A stretch of 40,703 bases of DNA from an uncultured Thermoleophilia bacterium (GTDB lineage: Bacteria > Actinomycetota > Thermoleophilia > UBA2241): contig CAIOZS010000132.1 of assembly GCA_903862845.1 (NCBI GenBank), positions 1 to 40,703 of the forward strand, given 5' to 3'. This document shows positions 6,826-15,601 of the stretch, piece by piece (the stretch's first letter is position 1; every line of letters begins with the position of its first letter). The notes under the pieces were generated by a model that worked only from the letters and a program-made list of their open reading frames with translations, was not told the DNA's origin and ran no database searches. Both the position numbers and the translations under genes were made by a program.

Positions 6826-8115
6826 ATGTCCGGAAGGCGAGTGGCGACGTTAGGCCTGCTCCTCGTGGCGTTCTTGACCCTCTCTGGCTTCGGCGAGGGG
6901 ACGTCGACGGCTACAGGACTGACGAAGGCGTCCTCCTTCAAGGGAGGGACCCTGTACCGCGCCGGCAAGCTCCGCGTGGTGGTGCTCCGCGGCGACTACA
7001 AGGAGATGGGCAGGCAGTACGGTGGCCTGCTCGGCTCCCAGATGAAAGGCATGGCCGCGACCGCGGAGCAGGCCTTGGCCAAGCTCCTGTCCGAGATGGA
7101 CAGCAAGCTGACGCTGAAGGACCTCCAGGATGTCGCCTCCGCGCAGTGCCGCCTCTACCCCAAGCGGCTGCGGGACGTCCTGACCGGTGCGAGCGAGACG
7201 TCGGGGTTGTCCCTGAAGAAGATCGCCTTCATCGAGCAGGTCCTGCTCGTGACGAAGCTGGCCGACGGCGAAGCCCCGAGCGCCGGCGGCGCGGACGGAA
7301 CCGGCGCGGGCGGCGGGTCTTGGCTCAAGAGCTGCGCGTCGCTCACCGCCTGGGGGCCCTACGCCGCCGGCGGGACCACCACCATGGGGCGCGGGTTCGA
7401 CTTCCCGGCGTTCTTCCTCGACTTCAACCGGTACCTCACCGTGGTGGTGTTCAAGCCGACGGACGGCAGTGAACCGACGGCCGTCCTCAACTACGCGGGC
7501 TCCGTCGGCTGCATCCAGTCCTTCAACGCCGCCGGGCTCGCCATGGAGTACAACAACGGCATCGAGATCCCCTATCCCAACAACAAGGTCTACGCGGACC
7601 GTGTGCCCGCCAACGCGTTCTTCACCGAGGCCGCTCTGGACTGCGCCGACCTCCAGCAGCTCGACGCGTACTTCAGGACCTGGCGCTTCAGCTACCCGGG
7701 CATCTGCATGGTCGCGAGCCCCGTCAAGGGACGGTCCTACGAGGTGGGCACCACCGATGTCATCGCCAACGCAGACGTCGCCGACGGACTGCAGGTGATC
7801 GCCAACACCCCGGTCGACCCGTACTGGGGGCCGCTTCCCGTCCATGATCCGCCCGACCTCAGGCGCGACAACCTGATCGCCCTGGCGAACACACGCAAGG
7901 GCTCTATCGACGTCAAGACGATGGAGCAGATCTTCGGCGTCCCCGTGGCCGAAGGCGGCGCCAAGGAGACCGGGCCGATCACGAGCGACATGACCGAGTT
8001 CACCATCCTCCAGTTCGTCTACGTCCCTGCCTCGCGAGTGCTGGTGCTCCGCGTGCCCGAGGTGCAGGACTGGACCACGATCCGGCTCAAGGGTCTTTTC
8101 CGAAGCGCGCACTGA
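6826..8115 (+). CDS. Secreted C45-family Ntn hydrolase (acyltransferase-like peptidase)
   Basis: About 429 residues. The preferred start is ATG 6826 because AAGGAGG lies seven bases upstream; an in-frame ATG is at 6808. An N-terminal signal peptide is visible (RRVATLGLLLVAFLTLSGFG). The catalytic region is WLKSCASLTAWG followed by TTTMGRGFDFP. In C45/acyl-CoA:6-aminopenicillanate acyltransferase-like proteins, the precursor cleaves itself just before a cysteine that becomes the N-terminal nucleophile. The expected nucleophile here is the cysteine near residue 170. NYAGSVGCIQSFNAAGLAME and ASPVKGRSYEV fit the family core. The gly/ala-rich stretch just before the cysteine would be the removable linker. 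Substrates of such secreted enzymes are amide-linked compounds; the exact one is unknown. A hairpin terminator follows. Confidence 0.78.
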   Translation: MSGRRVATLGLLLVAFLTLSGFGEGTSTATGLTKASSFKGGTLYRAGKLRVVVLRGDYKEMGRQYGGLLGSQMKGMAATAEQALAKLLSEMDSKLTLKDLQDVASAQCRLYPKRLRDVLTGASETSGLSLKKIAFIEQVLLVTKLADGEAPSAGGADGTGAGGGSWLKSCASLTAWGPYAAGGTTTMGRGFDFPAFFLDFNRYLTVVVFKPTDGSEPTAVLNYAGSVGCIQSFNAAGLAMEYNNGIEIPYPNNKVYADRVPANAFFTEAALDCADLQQLDAYFRTWRFSYPGICMVASPVKGRSYEVGTTDVIANADVADGLQVIANTPVDPYWGPLPVHDPPDLRRDNLIALANTRKGSIDVKTMEQIFGVPVAEGGAKETGPITSDMTEFTILQFVYVPASRVLVLRVPEVQDWTTIRLKGLFRSAH

Positions 8116-8127
8116 CGGCGAGCCGTC

Positions 8128-8150
8128 CCGCGGCGCCCCGCCCGCCGCGG
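8128..8150 (+). terminator. GC hairpin after the C45 hydrolase gene
   Basis: CCGCGGCG (8128-8135) pairs perfectly with CGCCGCGG (8143-8150) around a seven-base loop, starting 12 bases after the stop codon. There is no T-run, which is common for terminators in very GC-rich genomes. Confidence 0.45.
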
Positions 8151-8183
8151 AGGCCGCCGGAGCCGCGCGGCGAATAGGCAGCC

Positions 8184-8909
8184 ATGGCCGGGTCCTCCGA
8201 TGGCGGCGGGCGCGCTCTCGCGAGCGGCGTGAGCCGTACTCCGGCGCTTACGCCGCTCAACTTCATCCTGCTCTTCGTCGCCCTCGTGACCGCGAACCTC
8301 TACACGCCGCTCGCCGGCTGGGCGGAGCGTCTGCACCTCGCGCCGGCGTTCAACGAGGGCCTGGGCGTAGACCGGACGCTGCCGCTCGTGCCCCAGCTCG
8401 CGCCCGTTTACCTGTCCCTGTACGCGATCATCCTGGTCACGGTCATCGCCTACGTCGCGCGCCACGACGGCAGCGGCCTCACCGTGTTTCTGCTCGGCAT
8501 GACCGTCTTCGCCTGTGTGTCCGACCTCTTCTTCTGGCTGGCGCCGACCGCCTTCACGATCCGCCCGCCCAGCTCCGGCGCGGGCCTCTTCGGCGAGCTG
8601 ACGCGCTGGACCTGGGGCACGGTCGGCGCCTACGGCGCCTTCCCCAGCGGCCACAACGGCCTGGCGGCGCTCTGCGCCGTCGCCTTCTTCGTGATGGGCA
8701 GCCGCTGGAAGTGGGTCGTGCTGGTCTGGGCGGCCGCCATCTGCGTGTCGACCTGGCTACTCAAGGAGCACTACGTGCTCGACACGGTGGGCAGCGTGCC
8801 GCTCGCGATCGGCTGCTTCTATCTGGCGCGGTGGGGCTGGGAGAGCGCAGCCGGCCGCTCCCCCGGCGCCGCGACCGGCGCTCCGGCGACGAAAGGCCGC
8901 TCCGCGTAG
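8184..8909 (+). CDS. PAP2-superfamily membrane phosphatase/transferase (inositolphosphotransferase-like)
   Basis: About 241 residues with several membrane helices (LNFILLFVALVTANLYTPL, LYAIILVTVIAYVA, VFLLGMTVFACVSDLFFWLA, WVVLVWAAAICVSTWL, VPLAIGCFYLARWGW). Between them lie the PAP2 catalytic motifs: FPSGHNG near residue 153 and KEHYVLDTVG near residue 194, providing the two histidines and the aspartate. The arginine/lysine motif before them is not evident; TIRPPSSG may serve. This arrangement fits the PAP2_3 group (Aur1/Ipt1-like), which moves or removes phosphate groups on lipids at the outer membrane face. The lipid substrate cannot be deduced. Confidence 0.75.
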   Translation: MAGSSDGGGRALASGVSRTPALTPLNFILLFVALVTANLYTPLAGWAERLHLAPAFNEGLGVDRTLPLVPQLAPVYLSLYAIILVTVIAYVARHDGSGLTVFLLGMTVFACVSDLFFWLAPTAFTIRPPSSGAGLFGELTRWTWGTVGAYGAFPSGHNGLAALCAVAFFVMGSRWKWVVLVWAAAICVSTWLLKEHYVLDTVGSVPLAIGCFYLARWGWESAAGRSPGAATGAPATKGRSA

Positions 8910-9075
8910 CCGACGCCGTCGTTCCATCGCAGCGCCCGCCTCAAGGCCCCCGCCGTGCCACCGAGCCGCCGACACGTCGAGCCGGCGGCAGCCCACGCGC
9001 GAGTCGTGCGCGATGCTGCACTTGCCGATAGAAGGGGAGACGCGGTCAGCGGATCTTCAAAGGGGAGGACGCGCG

Positions 9076-9162
9076 ATGAGCGAACCAGACAACGCGATGC
9101 AGAGGGTCATCACCACGTGCTGGGACGACGAGGCCTTCAAGCAGCGGCTGCTGCCCCTTTGA
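9076..9162 (+). pseudogene. Truncated NHLP-type (nitrile-hydratase-like) leader peptide
   Basis: A 28-residue frame begins at ATG 9076 after a strong ribosome site, AAAGGGGAGGAC. It reads MSEPDNAMQRVITTCWDDEA followed by FKQRLLPL and stops. NHLP leaders, derived from the nitrile hydratase alpha subunit, begin with a short helix of the pattern (I/V)-I-x-x-(A/C)-W-x-D-x-x-F-(R/K)-x-x-L-L-x-D-P. The match to this helix is good, but the peptide ends where DP and the rest of the leader should follow. No clear continuation exists in the other frames before the next gene. It therefore looks like a decayed RiPP precursor start, or a short domain relic, just upstream of a PLP decarboxylase gene. The family call is tentative because so little remains. 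Confidence 0.45.
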
Positions 9163-9193
9163 GCACGTGGTCGAACGCAGTACGGTGCCCTGA

Positions 9194-10447
9194 ATGAGCC
9201 CGGCGCACCCGCAGCCCGATCCCGGGGCCGGCATGTCTTGGCCGGCCCTCGATGGCCTGGCTCGCGTCTACGGCGACGCCCTCTTCGTCTTCGACGGAGC
9301 GGAGTTCCGCGCCAACGTGTCCGCGCTGCGGACGGCGATGGCCGCCGCGGCGACGGACGTGGAGCTCGCCTACAGCATCAAGGCCAACAACACGCCCGCC
9401 GTGTGCCGCCTCGCCCTGACCCTGGGCATGATGGTGGAGGTCTCCTCGCCCATGGAGCTGTGGTTGGTCGAGCGGCTGGGCATCCCCGGCCCGCGCATCG
9501 TCTACGACGGCCCGGGCAAGTCCGCGGAGTCGGTCCGCGACGCGCTCCTCGCCGGGGCGCTCGTGAACCTCGAGTCGGAGCGCGACGTCGAGTGGGCGCT
9601 GGCGACCGCCCGGGAACATCCCGGGAGGCGCTTCGGCGTGGGCCTGCGCTGCAGTCTCGCCGGGCCGCAGGCCGGGGTCTCGCGGCTGGGGTTCGACGCC
9701 GAGGGCACGACTCTTGACGCCGTCGCGGAGCGCATCGCCGGCGCCGACGATATCTCCGTCATCGGCCTTCACAGCCACGTGTTCGACGGGTCCGCGGGCG
9801 GCCTGCGGGCACGCACGGCCGGGCTGGTCCGGGTCGCGGAGCGGCTCTTCCCGGCCGGCCCCGAGGTGCTCGACCTCGGCGGGTCGCTGCGCGGCCGCGT
9901 GCCCGTCGGCCGCGACCCCGCCGGCGTCCCGGCGACCACGTTCTCCGACTACGCCGCCGCCGTCGCGGAGGGGCTGCGGCCGGGCGTAGCCCGCTGGGCC
10001 CGCCAGCCGCGCATCATCATCGAGCCCGGGGCCGCCCTTGTCTCCAGCGCCTTCTGCCTGTACGCCCGCGTGCTCGAGGTCAAGACCGTCGGCGATCAGG
10101 ACTTCGCGCTCGTCGCGGCGTCGATCCTCGATACCAGCCCCAACGCACGGCGCGTCGACTTCCCCGTGACAGTGATCCCGCGCGAGGTCTCCGCGGAGGT
10201 TGCCGGCAAGGCGCCGATGCTGGTCGGCGGCATGTCGCCGATCGACGGCGACTACCTCGCCCTGGACCTCCCCGCGCGCCCGGCCGTGGGCGACTTCGTG
10301 CGCTTCGACAACGTGGGCGCGTACTCGATCAGCATGCGGCCGGCGTTCAACTACCCGGCGCCGGCCATCCTGGAGACGGACGGCGAGGAGGTCCGGCTCC
10401 TGCACGCACGACAGTCCTACGAGGACGTCCTGCGCGGCCTTGCGTGA
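9194..10447 (+). CDS. Fold-type III PLP decarboxylase-like protein (ornithine/diaminopimelate decarboxylase family) with unusual active site
   Basis: About 417 residues. The alanine-racemase-like barrel carries the PLP lysine in VELAYSIKANNTPAV (near residue 62), VSSPMELWLVERLG, the histidine motif GLHSHVFDGSAGG, LDLGGS, and the phosphate-binding IIIEPGAALVSSAF. The C-terminal beta domain ends in FDNVGAYSISMRPAFNYPAP, which matches GAY...FNG of the family. Normally a catalytic cysteine lies in GP-(L/T)-C-(E/D)-x-x-D, supplied to the partner active site. Here the region reads VGGMSPIDGDYLAL (residues about 343-355), with no cysteine. Either the chemistry is changed or the enzyme is impaired. 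Starts at 9194 and 9233 are both possible; neither has a convincing ribosome site. The substrate is unknown; lysine, ornithine and diaminopimelate are candidates. Confidence 0.75.
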   Translation: MSPAHPQPDPGAGMSWPALDGLARVYGDALFVFDGAEFRANVSALRTAMAAAATDVELAYSIKANNTPAVCRLALTLGMMVEVSSPMELWLVERLGIPGPRIVYDGPGKSAESVRDALLAGALVNLESERDVEWALATAREHPGRRFGVGLRCSLAGPQAGVSRLGFDAEGTTLDAVAERIAGADDISVIGLHSHVFDGSAGGLRARTAGLVRVAERLFPAGPEVLDLGGSLRGRVPVGRDPAGVPATTFSDYAAAVAEGLRPGVARWARQPRIIIEPGAALVSSAFCLYARVLEVKTVGDQDFALVAASILDTSPNARRVDFPVTVIPREVSAEVAGKAPMLVGGMSPIDGDYLALDLPARPAVGDFVRFDNVGAYSISMRPAFNYPAPAILETDGEEVRLLHARQSYEDVLRGLA

Positions 10448-10453
10448 CCCTCG

Positions 10454-10482
10454 ATCACGGCTCGGTCGCCGGGGGCTGTGAT
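10454..10482. terminator. Possible hairpin between convergent genes
   Basis: ATCACGGC (10454-10461) can pair with GCTGTGAT (10475-10482) with one G-U pair around a 13-base loop. It lies between the ends of the decarboxylase gene and the convergent HD-GYP gene. The stem is weak, so the call is low confidence. Confidence 0.3.
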
Positions 10483-10598
10483 TCTGCCCCTGTCGGCACG
10501 CGCTGGCAGTCCAGTTGAGGACTGGCTCCGCTGGCTTCGGGCAACCGCCACCTCTCGAGTCGGCGGTAAACATGGGCGCTATCCGGACCTGCCCGGAG

Positions 10599-13187
10599 CT
10601 ACAGCTCGATCCGGCCGGCTTCGTACAGCCCTACACAGGCCGCGACGACCTGCGGGTCGAACTTCTCGGGATGGCCCGTGATCTCCACGATGGCCGCATC
10701 GAGGCCGAGGGCTGGACGATAGGGCCGGTGGGCGGCCATTGCCTCGATGACGTCCGCCACCATCAGGATCCGGGCGGCCATTGAGATCTCGTCGCCGAGC
10801 AGGCCGCTCGGGTAGCCCGAGCCGTCCATGCGCTCGTGGTGCTGGAGCACGATGTCGGCCACCGGCCAGTCAAAGTCGATGTCCTTCAAGATGTCGTATC
10901 CGGCCTGAGAGTGCACCTTGATGAGTGAGAACTCGATGTCTGAGAGCCGGCCGGGCTTCGTGAGTATCTCGGCCGGGACGGTGAGCTTACCGATGTCGTG
11001 CACGAGAGCCGCCACCTCGACTCCGTCCACCTCGTCTTCGCGAAGACCCAGCTCTTTGGCGATCAGCGTCGCGATCGTTGCGACACCCTTCTCGTGACCC
11101 TGTGTATACGGGTCGCGCGCCTCGATGACCTTCCCCATCGTCTGCACCACGCTTCTCAGAACGCCCTCGAGTCGAGCGCTGGATCGAACGACCGCATCCT
11201 GGGCACGCTTGTGGTCGGTAAGATCGCGAGCAACACCGAAGACCGCGACAACCCGCCCCTCTTCGTCCTTCATGGGCACGAGTGTCGTCTTCATCCACAT
11301 CACGCCGCCCGGATAGGTCGCTTGCGACTCGTGGCTGAGGGTCTTGCCCGACTCGAAGACAGCCTTGAGCGCTTGCCCCATCAGAGTGGAGCTCCGTGGC
11401 TCAAAGAGGCCTTCGCGTGACCGACCGATGATCTCCTCGGCGGTGCCGTTGAGTGATCGCGCCGCAGCGCCGTTCACATAGACGACCCGATCATCGGAGT
11501 CGATCACGAAGATGAGATCCGGGGAGGTCTCGGCAAGCAGGCGGTAGCGCTCCTCGCTCTCAAGCACGGCCTGCTCCCACAGTCTGCGTTCCGTGATGTC
11601 TCGTACGAAACCAGCGAACCAGCCGCCCTCCGTGGATTCGTAGCGGATGCTGATCTCGCTATCGAAGAGGCTCCCGTCCTTGCGGCGATGCCGGGACTCG
11701 AAGCGGTCCGGCACCCCCGACGCGACCTTCCGCATGCGAGAGGCGATCTCTTCGGCGTCCATCTCCTCCAGGTCCTGGATGCTCATGGTCAGGAGCTCCT
11801 GCTCGCTGTAGCCGCTCATTGCGCAGTACGCCTCATTGACCTCCAGCACTCGGCCCGCCGCGTCGGTCAGCAGAAGCCCATCCAGGGTCGTCCGAATGAT
11901 GGTCTCATGCTGCCGCTGCCTTTCCCCCAGCGCCTCTTCCGCCCGCTTGCGTTCGGCGATATCGCGGGTGATGCCGAGCACCATGTGTGGGCGCCCGTCC
12001 GGGGTCGGCAGGAACCTCGTCGTGACCTCGGTGGGGACGATGCTGCCGTCCTTGCGGAACTGGTCGACCTCGGTCACCCGGAGGCCCAGCATGTCCCCAC
12101 GCTCGGCGCCCTGGATACCGCCTGCGAGCGTCGCCCTCACGCGCTCGAGCGAGTCGGGAGTCAGCAGGTCTTCAAACTCCAGGGCTACGGCCTCATCCGG
12201 CGTGTATCCAAGCAGCCTCTCCACCGAGGGGGTGAAGTAGGTGGCGTGCATCGTGTCGAGGTCTATGGTCCAGATCACGTCGGTGATGTTCTCAGCGAGC
12301 AGGCCGAACTGCTCCTCCGACCGCACGAGAGCGACTTGCGCTTCCATCAGCTGTTCGACCTGCGCCAGCCGCTGTTCACCGCGTCGCTGCTCGGTGACGT
12401 CGCGCCCGACCGCTACGGTCCCGGTGATCTCGCCGGCGGCGTTTCTCAGGGGGGCGTAGCCGTAGGTCGCGACCCATGTCTCGCCGGTGTCCTTGCGCCG
12501 CACGCCGTATTCGACGTCGGTGCCCGTCTCGCCGCGCAAGGCACGGGGCACCGGCCACTGGTCTTGCGGTGCAGGTTCCCCATCGGCGGCGAAGATGTCG
12601 AACAGCTCAGCGAATCGGTCGAGCGTGTCCACGCAGTCCTCACTGCCTGCGAACCTGTGAAACTTGACGAAGGCCGGGTTGAAGCCCGTCAGCCGGCCGG
12701 TGGCGTCCGTGATAGAGACCGCGTCGGTCATGCTCTCAATCGCCGTGGCCAGATGAGTCTGCGCCATCAGCGCCTCGGACTCCGCTCGCTTGAGGTCGGT
12801 GATGTCGGTCGACATGCCGCCGACTGCCACGACGCTGCCATCTTCGTCGAGGATCGGATACTTGCTCGTCAGAAAGACGTGGGGTCCATCGGGCTCGAGG
12901 GTGGTCTCTTCGGTCACCACTGTCTGGCCCGAGGTCAGCGCCCGCTCGTCGTTCGCCCGCAGCCCATCCGCGATTTCGCGAGGCCAGAGCTCGTGGGAAG
13001 TCCTCCCGAGCACCTCGCCCCTGGGGAGCCCGAGCCGCTCGCACATCGTGGCGTTCGCGAAGGTGACCCGGTTCTCGCGGTCCTTGATGTATGCCGGGAG
13101 GGGCGAGCGGTCCAGCAGCTGTTCGAGCTGCCGCACGTAGTCGCCTGAGCGATCAACCTCGAATTGGGCCGAGTTGGAACCGGGCAT
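10599..13187 (-). CDS. Multi-PAS sensor with HD-GYP cyclic di-GMP phosphodiesterase output
   Basis: About 862 residues, starting at ATG 13187 with GAGGGGGG upstream. Five PAS domains follow one another, each ending in a D-(I/V/L)-T-(D/E)-x-(K/R)-like linker: PAS1 around residues 16-135 (YIKDRENRVTFANATMCERL), PAS2 around 145-270, PAS3 around 290-415, PAS4 around 420-540 (LLLTDAAGRVLEVNEAYCAM) and PAS5 around 545-665. The C-terminal HD-GYP domain (about 685-862) has ARDPYTQGHE, ALVHDIGKLTVP, HSQAGYDIL, QHHERMDGSGYPSGL and MVADVIEAM. These are the metal ligands and the GYP motif, so it should be active and cut cyclic di-GMP. No membrane segment is visible, so it is likely a soluble sensor. Signals sensed by the PAS domains are unknown; no cofactor-binding residue stands out. 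It is the last gene of a minus-strand run but separated by 135 bases from the MFS gene. Confidence 0.93.
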   Translation of the reverse strand: MPGSNSAQFEVDRSGDYVRQLEQLLDRSPLPAYIKDRENRVTFANATMCERLGLPRGEVLGRTSHELWPREIADGLRANDERALTSGQTVVTEETTLEPDGPHVFLTSKYPILDEDGSVVAVGGMSTDITDLKRAESEALMAQTHLATAIESMTDAVSITDATGRLTGFNPAFVKFHRFAGSEDCVDTLDRFAELFDIFAADGEPAPQDQWPVPRALRGETGTDVEYGVRRKDTGETWVATYGYAPLRNAAGEITGTVAVGRDVTEQRRGEQRLAQVEQLMEAQVALVRSEEQFGLLAENITDVIWTIDLDTMHATYFTPSVERLLGYTPDEAVALEFEDLLTPDSLERVRATLAGGIQGAERGDMLGLRVTEVDQFRKDGSIVPTEVTTRFLPTPDGRPHMVLGITRDIAERKRAEEALGERQRQHETIIRTTLDGLLLTDAAGRVLEVNEAYCAMSGYSEQELLTMSIQDLEEMDAEEIASRMRKVASGVPDRFESRHRRKDGSLFDSEISIRYESTEGGWFAGFVRDITERRLWEQAVLESEERYRLLAETSPDLIFVIDSDDRVVYVNGAAARSLNGTAEEIIGRSREGLFEPRSSTLMGQALKAVFESGKTLSHESQATYPGGVMWMKTTLVPMKDEEGRVVAVFGVARDLTDHKRAQDAVVRSSARLEGVLRSVVQTMGKVIEARDPYTQGHEKGVATIATLIAKELGLREDEVDGVEVAALVHDIGKLTVPAEILTKPGRLSDIEFSLIKVHSQAGYDILKDIDFDWPVADIVLQHHERMDGSGYPSGLLGDEISMAARILMVADVIEAMAAHRPYRPALGLDAAIVEITGHPEKFDPQVVAACVGLYEAGRIEL

Positions 13188-13322
13188 GACGCCCCCCCTC
13201 AAGCGTGGAGGCCGACCGATCTCGATCCCTGATGCTATACCTACCCGAACGCGACCGTACACGGAATCGCGCGCCGGCGGGCGTCCTCGCGCCTCGCCTG
13301 CGGCCGCCAGCCCAGGTCCGGG

Positions 13323-14898
13323 TCAGTGCGGGCGCCGCTCACGCATGAGCAGCCACGCAGCCGCCGCAGTCGCGACCATCACGGCCGCGCCGATCGCCAT
13401 CCTGGCGTCGAACGCGGCGTCGAAGGCCGAGGCGGCTATGCGCAAGACATCGGGGAGATTCTTCACGGCAGGGGTCTGCCCTGAGAGCAGCGAGGTATTG
13501 AGGGCGGCGAGCGTGGCGTATGCGTCTTCGCCGCTCATGCCCTGCTCCGTGAGGCCGTGGACGATGCCGCTCGCCGTGACTCGGCTGAGGAGCAGGGTCG
13601 TCAGGATCATGCCGAGGGAGTAGCCGAGCTCGCCGATCGTCAGCCGGGAGGAGGTCACGGCGCCGTAGGCGTCCGGCGGTGCGGAGTCGACGATGACCTG
13701 CGCCTGGCCGGTCATCGCCGCGTTCACCCCATACCCGAGGAGCAGGGATCCGGGCAGGATCACCCAGTAGGCCGAGCTCTGCTGGACCGGCAGGAGGGCG
13801 ATGAAGCCCGCGGCCGCGACGAGCGAGCTCAGCGTGATGACGCCGCGCGGCGAGCGGCCGGCGCTGAGTTGCCGGCCCGCGACGAGCCAGGCGGCGGCGC
13901 CGATGAGGTAGAAGGGCTGCAGCCCGAAAGTGGCGACGAACACAGAGCCCTGCTTCTGGTACTGCAGATAGTCGCTGAGGCTGATGACCAGCGCCGCGCA
14001 GGCGCCGTTGACGAAGACGCCGACGAGCACGGCGGCCACGAAGGGCCGCGAGCGGAAGAGCCGCACCGGGAAGGCGGGAGCGCGCCGGCGCAGCTCGACG
14101 ATCACCCAGGCGACGAGCACGAGGCCACCCCCGGCGACGAGCGCCCACGCGACGAGGCTCCCGGGATCGGTCGCCACCGCGAGGAAGCCCGTGATCAGAA
14201 TCATCAGGCCCAATCCGATGAGGAACAGGCCCCACAGGTCCACCGGACCCGAAGCCAGGCGCGGCATCCGAGGGAGCAGGCGGGGGGTCGGCAGCGCGCT
14301 CAGTGCGCACATCGCGGGGACGACGAGAAATACCCAGTGCCAGTCGACCCCGGCGAGCAGTCCGCCGGCAAGGCTGGCGATGGTGGCGAAGACGATGCTA
14401 CATGCCCCACAGGCCCAGCGCCTTGCCGAGGCTCCCGCGGGGCGCGACTGCCTTCACGAAGGCGTACGTAGCGGTCAGCACCACGCCGTAGGCGACGCCG
14501 GCGAGGATGTTGCCCGCCAGATACACCGCTGCCGACGGGATGAGGACGATCGCCAGATTGGCGACGCCGGCGAGGGCATAGGACCACATGAGGACGCGGC
14601 GCCGGCCGAGCCGGTCGGCGGCGACGCCGGCGGCGAGGGCGGTGGCCGCGATGGCCAAGGTGGCGGCGCTGGCGCAGGCGCTGCGCATCCAGGGGCTCAG
14701 TCCGAGGTCCGCGGTGGCGGAGGGGAGCGACACGGCAGAGAGGCAGACGCCGGTCGACATGATGGCCGCCACCCAGCCCAGCAGCATGATGGCGAGGTGG
14801 CCGGAGCGCGCCGACGGCGGGTCCTCCCGAGCCGGGGAGGCTCCCTCCCCATCGGCGGGTGGTGCGTCCGGCGCCTTCGCCTCCGCGGGTTCAACCAT
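13323..14898 (-). pseudogene. DHA2-type MFS transporter (about 14 TM) split by one extra base
   Basis: The start ATG 14898 overlaps the stop of the flavin reductase gene by eight bases (ATGGTTGA), indicating translational coupling. The first frame covers the leading helices, with LLGWVAAIMSTGVCLSAVSL and the MFS loop motif DRLGRRRVLM, and stops at TAG 14398-14400 after LGKALGLWGM. The next frame continues without loss: SIVFATIASLAGGLLAGVDW and about eight more helices to TGA at 13323. The total span is 3 x 525 + 1 bases, so deleting one T at the TAG gives an uninterrupted 524-residue protein, typical of DHA2 drug/proton antiporters. Substrate is unknown. Either a very recent inactivating mutation or a sequencing error explains it. 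A programmed shift is unlikely because no slippery sequence is evident. Confidence 0.8.
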
Positions 14899-15472
14899 CC
14901 GCGGCTTCGCTGAAGACCTTGCCGATCGAGTAGGCCGGGCCGAGAAGGTCGCCCAGCGCGAAGTAGCTGCTGGGGATGGCGAAGGCGATGGGATCGAGCT
15001 TGCGCACGTCGGGGCGCCCCTTTTCGTCCAGGCAGCTCTCGTCGACCTTGACGTCTTTGACGAGGCCGATGAACTGGGTGTGCAGGCCGAGCTCGTGCAC
15101 TTCGAGAAGCTCACATTCGATGGCCAGCGGGAACTCAGCCACGTACGGCGCATCGACGAGCTCGGCGGGCGTGGCCGTCAGGCCGGTGGCCGCGAACTTG
15201 TCGACCTTGCGCCCCGAGACGATGCCGAAGTAGTCGGCCGCGGCCGCCTGTTCGCGACTCGGCAGGCTGATCGTGAAGGCTCTGCGCGCCATGATGTTGC
15301 CGTGACTCGCGGTCGCCGCCCGCAAGGAGATGCAGACGCAGGGCGGCTTGGAGCAGGCGACGCCTCCCCAGGCAGCGGTCATCGCGTTGGCCCGGCCTGC
15401 GGCGTCGTAGCTGCCGACCACAAGGACGGGGGTGGGATAGAGCAGGGTCTCGGGACCTATCGACTTCTTCAT
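14891..15472 (-). CDS. Flavin reductase-like FMN-binding protein
   Basis: About 193 residues, starting at ATG 15472 with GGAGGGAG nine bases upstream. The sequence PTPVLVVGSYDAAGRANAMT, then AWGGVACSKPPCVCISLRAA and GNIMARRAFTISLPSREQ, matches the flavin reductase-like/FMN-binding split-barrel family, in which the N-(A/V)-M-T-A-A-W block contacts FMN. SGRKVDKFAATGLT and ALGDLLGPAYSIGK fit the C-terminal part. Many anaerobic members bind FMN and act as electron carriers or NAD(P)H:flavin reductases, sometimes with a neighbouring transporter or oxygenase. The MFS gene overlaps its end, so both are expected on one transcript. The biological partner is unknown. Confidence 0.85.
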   Translation of the reverse strand: MKKSIGPETLLYPTPVLVVGSYDAAGRANAMTAAWGGVACSKPPCVCISLRAATASHGNIMARRAFTISLPSREQAAAADYFGIVSGRKVDKFAATGLTATPAELVDAPYVAEFPLAIECELLEVHELGLHTQFIGLVKDVKVDESCLDEKGRPDVRKLDPIAFAIPSSYFALGDLLGPAYSIGKVFSEAADG

Positions 15473-15601
15473 GGTGGCTCCCTCCGGATTGGCGATAGTT
15501 GACGTCTCCCCGGTATGCCCGCGACGGCGTCGTTCAAGGCCTCGCCGAACAAGGCGTCGAGTGACCCCATTCGCGGCGCTCGCCGCCACGCGGCCTGCGC
15601 T

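Noticed and set aside
11688-13148. Plus-strand frame of about 486 codons opposite the HD-GYP gene
   Set aside because: Long antisense frames are expected in GC-rich coding DNA. The minus strand shows five PAS domains and a complete HD-GYP domain.
14380-14420. Programmed frameshift in the MFS gene
   Set aside because: No slippery heptamer or downstream pseudoknot is evident, and a transporter would gain nothing from the truncated form; mutation or base-call error is simpler.
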